From a virus, in IMG/VR virus record IMGVR_UViG_3300030450_003620, positions 1 to 24,506 of that record: 24,506 bases of DNA. One strand, written 5' to 3'. This document shows, in pieces, positions 21,719-24,506 of the stretch (the stretch's first letter is position 1; each line of letters starts with the position of its first letter). Position numbers and translations under genes: made by a program. The notes beneath the pieces are model-generated. The model did not search any database. It was given only the letters and a program-made list of their open reading frames with translations, and was not told the DNA's origin.

Positions 21719-21759
21719 GAGTAGAGAATACATTAAAGGCTTATCCAAAAACTCTACTC
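21719..21759 (-). promoter_or_regulatory. Hairpin before the membrane-peptide gene (I)
   Basis: GAGTAGAG (21719-21726) pairs with CTCTACTC (21752-21759), an 8-bp closing helix around 25 bases. It ends 10 bases before AAGGAGG of the 36-residue gene, the same placement as elements A, B, D, E and G. Confidence 0.45.
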
Positions 21760-21852
21760 TAGCATTTTATTTCCAGGCTATAATACACAATATGTTAACC
21801 TATTAATGTACTATCCTTCTAAACTATCATATTATTTCAGGGATTGTTTGCT

Positions 21853-21890
21853 TATATACTTCTGCCTCCCCCCTTAATAACAAGTATATA
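21853..21890. repeat. 9-bp inverted repeat in the 21700-22159 gap
   Basis: TATATACTT (21853-21861) and AAGTATATA (21882-21890) are perfect complements around a 20-base spacer containing CCTCCCCCC. The gap 21700-22159 has no credible gene. Besides this repeat it holds hairpin I, the palindrome at 21968 and the repeats at 22047-22090. Confidence 0.45.
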
Positions 21891-21967
21891 TCCTAATCAT
21901 TAAGACATATGATAATAGTTATGTATTTTTATAATAAGCAGTTGTTCGAGGTACTTACATTCTTACT

Positions 21968-21978
21968 GGTATAATACC
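21968..21978. promoter_or_regulatory. Palindrome with TATAAT core
   Basis: GGTAT-A-ATACC is a perfect inverted repeat containing TATAAT on the plus strand and TATTAT on the minus strand. No good -35 hexamer stands at normal spacing on either side, so this could be an operator or a non-sigma70 start site. Confidence 0.3.
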
Positions 21979-22046
21979 GAGTGATGCAAGTCTTTAGTTA
22001 TCCTCTCCACACTTACTCAGGTGGATGCGATGTTTAGTATAAGTTG

Positions 22047-22090
22047 GTATATTATCTATCCACGTGTATGCTCGTATATTATCTATCCAC
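22047..22090. repeat. 17-bp direct repeat, two copies
   Basis: GTATATTATCTATCCAC occurs at 22047-22063 and 22074-22090, a period of 27 bases. It lies in the control gap between the terminator at 22126-22143 and the next leftward genes. Possible binding site for a repressor or a phage polymerase. Confidence 0.6.
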
Positions 22091-22114
22091 ACACTATGTA
22101 CAAAGAAGATATAA

Positions 22115-22143
22115 AAGAAAGGAAAAGGGGAAATTAATCCCCT
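22115..22143 (-). terminator. Terminator after the first leftward gene
   Basis: Read leftward, AGGGGA-TTAATT-TCCCCT (22143-22126) is followed by TTTCCTTTCTTTT. It lies 17 bases past the stop of the gene at 22160-22441 and separates that gene from the rest of the leftward operon, which then needs its own start in 21700-22110. Confidence 0.65.
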
Positions 22144-22159
22144 AATCCAACAACATACA

Positions 22160-22441
22160 TTAGAATCTACGTCTTTTAGGTGTATACATTCTACTTTGGA
22201 GTGAGTCAAGTACGCTTTCACATTCTTTAACTAATTCCCAGTCACCCTTTGTTTTAGCCATCATACCTATATCCATCACATGATCCATATAAGCAGCAAC
22301 AACTTGCTTACGTTCACTGTCATATGTACAACCTCTCTTACTTGTATCATAATCCACTTCCGCTTGGTCAAGTGCTTTACGAAGCCTATCATCTCTATCA
22401 CCTAGATAAACTGGATTACCTTTAAGTTCTTTATCAGCCAT
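22160..22441 (-). CDS. First leftward gene, helical hypothetical protein (93 aa)
   Basis: A 93-residue protein, MADKELKGNPVYLGDRDDR, then LRKALDQAEVDYDTSKRG, and helices KQVVAAYMDHVMDIGMMA and ELVKECESVLDSLQSRM, ending in PKRRRF. It is all-helical with a basic tip, and no family is recognised. The ATG at 22441 has AAAGGAGAAAGCT. It is the first gene left of the divergent control region and has its own terminator, so it is probably an early monocistronic gene, perhaps acting on the host or on transcription. Confidence 0.65.
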   Translation of the reverse strand: MADKELKGNPVYLGDRDDRLRKALDQAEVDYDTSKRGCTYDSERKQVVAAYMDHVMDIGMMAKTKGDWELVKECESVLDSLQSRMYTPKRRRF

Positions 22442-22512
22442 AGCTTTCTCCTTTATTGTTCGAAATATAACACAAAATAATTCAAATCAAAAATAACGTA
22501 ATTACGATAGTG

Positions 22513-22531
22513 AAAAACCCCTGATAAGGGG
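22513..22531 (-). terminator. Minus-strand terminator hairpin in the divergent region
   Basis: Read leftward, CCCCT-TATC-AGGGG (22531-22518) is followed by TTTTT. No minus-strand gene lies before it, so it would end a leftward non-coding transcript from 22532-22860 or block stray transcription. The same hairpin would also form at the start of a rightward RNA. Confidence 0.55.
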
Positions 22532-22617
22532 GTACCTATGGAGAGAAGACCGAGCACTAAAATTGCATAATTTTTAAAACCTCTTTGAAATTACTAATTC
22601 TCAATATTATATTTTGA

Positions 22618-22846
22618 TATCGGTAACTTGTAGTTTTTAGTTATCACCCAGATAGTACCCCTGAAATGGTTCTGCTAGATGGGTCAGAAGTTGGGTTATA
22701 GATCATCAAAATAGTTGATTGAATTGTCCCCGATAACCGATAAAAACTGCTATGTTATAAGTTTGAGTATGGGAGTGAATAACTGGCTTAAACGAAAGAC
22801 ATAGTTAAAATTCTTAAAAAAGACACTAGCTCTTTTCAGGGGCTAG
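22618..22846 (+). ncRNA. Multi-domain structured leader RNA of the rightward operon
   Basis: Domain 1: GTAGTTTTTA-GTTATC (22630-22645) pairs with GATAAC-CGA-TAAAAACTGC (22732-22750), 16 bp with a 3-base bulge. On it stacks ACCCA-GA-TAG with CTA-GA-TGGGT (22646-22655/22675-22684), which makes tandem sheared G-A pairs. Domain 2: CTATGT/ACATAG (22750-22755/22799-22804) enclosing GTTTGAG/CTTAAAC (22761-22767/22787-22793). Domain 3: CTAGCTC/GGGCTAG (22826-22846), just before the SD of the gene at 22869. G-U and tandem G-A pairs exist only in the plus-strand RNA. Alternative pairings (GGTTAT 22694-22699 or TATCGGT 22618-22624 with the ATAACCGATA region) suggest a switch. No known class recognised. 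Confidence 0.6.
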
Positions 22847-22868
22847 CTATATTCAATAGGAGATTATT

Positions 22869-23060
22869 ATGAGTAATAAGGTGAAGGAATATATTTTAAG
22901 GATAGTGTACAATGCAGATACAGGGGAGATTGAGCATTTATCAGAATGTGTAGATCAAGGATGTGCCTTTGATTTAGATGGTGAGATTTATTCTTTGCCC
23001 ATTGAGATGGCAGAGTATTTAGAAGAACATTCAGATAGTAATATACTTGGAATAACATAG
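22869..23060 (+). CDS. First rightward gene, small acidic protein (63 aa)
   Basis: A 63-residue protein: MSNKVKEYILRIVYNADTG, EIEHLSECVDQG, then CAFDLDGEIYSLPIEMAEYL and EEHSDSNILGIT. It looks like a small alpha/beta fold, with no family recognised. The ATG has AATAGGAGATTATT upstream. The gene starts right after the structured leader 22618-22846 and would be the first target of any control by it. It precedes the terminase gene by 32 bases. Confidence 0.62.
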   Translation: MSNKVKEYILRIVYNADTGEIEHLSECVDQGCAFDLDGEIYSLPIEMAEYLEEHSDSNILGIT

Positions 23061-23062
23061 CA

Positions 23063-23084
23063 CCAAACCCCTGGCGGGGATTGG
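23063..23084 (+). promoter_or_regulatory. Hairpin in front of the terminase gene
   Basis: CCAA-A-CCCC (23063-23071) pairs with GGGG-A-TTGG (23076-23084) around loop TGGC. It fills the gap between two rightward genes and lies 8 bases before the ATG at 23093. There is no purine-rich SD besides its own GGGGA, so opening the stem may be needed for initiation. Confidence 0.45.
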
Positions 23085-23092
23085 GTAAATAT

Positions 23093-23830
23093 ATGAGAAA
23101 TTATAAGGTAAATGGAATAACACATACTGTCTTTGATGCTAAGGAAGAAATACCTAGGGAGATTAGGTATATCGAGGATTGGAGGGATGGTCGTATAAGC
23201 GATTGGGTCTTAGCAGATGATGGGTGTGTTATTCAGATTTTGAGAAAAGGAACAATGATGAAGGCTAAAGGCAAGGTGCGTGAAGTCGGGTATATAGGCA
23301 CTTGTACAGGCACATTTATTGTTTCTAGCAAGACAACGATGGATACATCTAAGCGTGTCAATATATATAGTTTAGGTGGTAATATAAGTAGAGATGAAAG
23401 AATTGAGGAAAGACCAAATCTTTCTACGAGAGAGGAAGTTTTTGTCCAGCATTTAGCATCTGGAATGGATGCTCGCATGGCGTATCTAAAGGCATTCCCG
23501 ACTAATGACCCGCACTATGCAGGATTGCGAGCTGGACAACTTATAAAAACAACAAGGATAAAAACGGCTATGAAAGAAGAATTAAAACCGATATTAGAAG
23601 AATTAGGTATAAATGAAACTAGTATATTAAGAAATATATATACTATAGCAGAGACAGGTCAAAAGGAAGATACTAGGCTAAAAGCTTTATTTAAGCTGTC
23701 TGATATTATGGATCTTGAAGATAAGAATAAAACTCAAGTTACGCAGATATCAGGTGCAGTATTTCAAGGATTTGGTAAGGATCAGATAGAAGAAGTAAAA
23801 AGACCTAAAGAAATAGAATCAGGAAAATAA
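23093..23830 (+). CDS. Terminase small subunit candidate
   Basis: The C-terminal half has the terminase small-subunit pattern: LSTREEVFVQHLASGMDARM, AYLKAFPTNDPHYAGLRAGQL and IKTTRIKTAMKEEL, i.e. the helix-turn-helix in which a protein recognises an odd residue spacing before cleavage, followed by ILEELGINETSILRNIYTI. Small subunits bind pac/cos DNA and recruit the large subunit for packaging. The N-terminal 95 residues form an extra domain (DWVLADDGCVIQILRKG, GTCTGTFIVSSKTTMDTSK), so the protein is longer (245 aa) than typical. I chose ATG 23093 over the in-frame TTG 23081, because the TTG is buried in a hairpin. Context of the packaging operon agrees; the large subunit is outside the window. 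Confidence 0.68.
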   Translation: MRNYKVNGITHTVFDAKEEIPREIRYIEDWRDGRISDWVLADDGCVIQILRKGTMMKAKGKVREVGYIGTCTGTFIVSSKTTMDTSKRVNIYSLGGNISRDERIEERPNLSTREEVFVQHLASGMDARMAYLKAFPTNDPHYAGLRAGQLIKTTRIKTAMKEELKPILEELGINETSILRNIYTIAETGQKEDTRLKALFKLSDIMDLEDKNKTQVTQISGAVFQGFGKDQIEEVKRPKEIESGK

Positions 23831-23839
23831 GGAGATATA

Positions 23840-24328
23840 ATGGCTAGAAATAGAGATTTATTAAATCAATTAATGATGTCAGATGAGATTGAGCAGAGAA
23901 TGCTTAACAGGATGAAGACAATTGAAAGGGAAGATAATATATTTGGAGACCCAATGCCTAGTATGGGTGAAATGGAAATGCAAGCTAAAATGAAATGGGA
24001 AACTGATCAAATGGCTAAAATGTATGGTTGGGAGAATCTGATTTTTGATCATGATATAGGTCAATATAAATTAAGACCAGGGATGGAACGCCTTATCATG
24101 AGCCATAAGAAGCCTAGGCATATGCAAGAGGAAGCATTGATGACTCCACCTAGACCAATGGGTGAGTCTCAACCATCACCATTTGTAGGCGGAGTTACAA
24201 GTGGTCCTGGATATACAACAAAACCTGGAGTTGCGGGAGCAACAAAACCTGGACTTACGGGAGGAACTGCAGCTCCTAAAAGACCAGCTAGCCCTCTTTC
24301 ACAATTATTAGGATTAGGCCCAGAATAA
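23840..24328 (+). CDS. Hypothetical structural or packaging-region protein (162 aa)
   Basis: A 162-residue protein. The first 90 residues are Met- and Glu-rich helices (LLNQLMMSDEIEQRMLNR, GEMEMQAKMKWETDQMAKM). The C-terminal part is low-complexity and flexible, with TKPGVAGA and TKPGLTGG repeats and many Pro and Gly, ending ASPLSQLLGLGPE. The ATG has AAGGAGATATA. The pattern (helical body with a flexible tail) could fit a scaffold or head-assembly chaperone, but no family is recognised. It follows the terminase gene by 9 bases. Confidence 0.6.
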   Translation: MARNRDLLNQLMMSDEIEQRMLNRMKTIEREDNIFGDPMPSMGEMEMQAKMKWETDQMAKMYGWENLIFDHDIGQYKLRPGMERLIMSHKKPRHMQEEALMTPPRPMGESQPSPFVGGVTSGPGYTTKPGVAGATKPGLTGGTAAPKRPASPLSQLLGLGPE

Positions 24329-24329
24329 A

Positions 24330-24506
24330 ATGTCTGATATTTTTAAGAAAGACGAAAGTTATAAATATGTATATCCTGACTATTATGAAGGTACTGGAGT
24401 TAATATTGATGATGAATGGCGGGGAGGTACTCATGATCCTAGATATGCTATGGAAAGCGAATATAGAGGTAATCCATTAGGGGCTAGTATAGATGCTATG
24501 GCTGAT
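24330..24506 (+). CDS. 5' end of the next late gene (partial)
   Basis: The frame is open from ATG 24330 to the right edge, 59 codons: MSDIFKKDESYKYVYPDYYEG, then DDEWRGGTHDPRYAMES and EYRGNPLGASIDAMAD. There is a poor SD, and the start is 2 bases after the stop of the preceding gene, so translation is probably coupled. It could be the large terminase or portal, the usual genes here, but nothing in 59 residues decides this. Confidence 0.55.
   Translation, partial: MSDIFKKDESYKYVYPDYYEGTGVNIDDEWRGGTHDPRYAMESEYRGNPLGASIDAMAD

Noticed and set aside
21900-21935. Plus-strand terminator at ACATA...TATGT followed by TTTTT
   Set aside because: Only 5 A-T-rich pairs and no upstream plus-strand transcript to end; probably chance in AT-rich DNA.
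21994-22221. 75-codon minus-strand frame
   Set aside because: The start lies inside the gene at 22160-22441, there is no SD, the translation is Cys/Trp-rich without protein-like order, and it covers the terminator and direct repeats.
22539-22571. Ten-codon leader peptide (MERRPSTKIA) in the divergent region
   Set aside because: It has a GGGGG before it, but that sequence is locked in the CCCCT/AGGGG hairpin, and there is no regulatory codon run. Too short to support.
1-24506. CRISPR array, insertion sequence or attachment site
   Set aside because: No regularly spaced repeat series, transposase, integrase or tRNA-derived repeat was seen in the window.

Overview
The window is a strongly AT-rich piece of a tailed double-stranded DNA phage genome (or prophage). 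There are no rRNA, tRNA or housekeeping genes. Genes are packed tightly, often with ATGA or TAATG overlaps, and almost every start has a Shine-Dalgarno (SD) sequence of the AAGGAG type, so the host is bacterial. I cannot name the host. TGA is used as a normal stop at several gene ends, so the standard bacterial code applies.

The layout has three transcription blocks. (1) Left, 1-11761, plus strand: the end of a late virion operon. It holds the tail of a truncated gene, a 2,926-codon gene whose product carries a DWDGD loop like the catalytic loop of the RNA polymerase beta-prime subunit (a candidate virion RNA polymerase), and a 908-residue probable internal virion protein. (2) Middle, 22441 down to 11803, minus strand: a long operon for replication and recombination plus many tiny genes. 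Recognisable members are a primase-helicase fusion, an SSB-like protein, an ERF single-strand annealing protein, a PD-(D/E)XK resolvase-like nuclease, DUF6915, DUF6878 and DUF932 relatives, a KOW-like small protein, and two small membrane proteins. A terminator hairpin lies where blocks 1 and 2 converge. (3) Right, 22618-24506, plus strand: a long structured leader, a small gene, a terminase small subunit candidate, and the start of the packaging/structural operon, cut by the window edge. On a circular map, block 3 would run round into block 1, with the leftward early/middle operon between them.

The most unusual content lies between the genes. The leftward operon is punctuated by structured elements closed by 7-11 bp terminal helices whose 3' strands are pyrimidine-rich (CUCUC, CUUCCU, CUCCCU) and usually end a few bases before a Shine-Dalgarno sequence. 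Two of them (13352-13472 and 15525-15626) share identical 20-nt and 25-nt ends around unrelated centres, which is the pattern of a conserved RNA fold with a variable peripheral arm. Others contain a possible pseudoknot (16816-16927) and a clean three-way junction (18529-18586). On the plus strand, 22618-22846 folds into several consecutive domains whose G-U and tandem G-A pairs work only in the rightward transcript. A 56-codon leftward gene ends in a T TTA AAG slippery heptamer in the right frame for a -1 shift into a 36-codon extension that has no start codon of its own.

Working model (inference): the large virion protein enters the cell with the DNA and transcribes the leftward operon, and the structured elements tune expression of individual genes as translational switches, processing sites or unusual promoters. 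No convincing TTGACA/TATAAT promoter was found ahead of the leftward genes.
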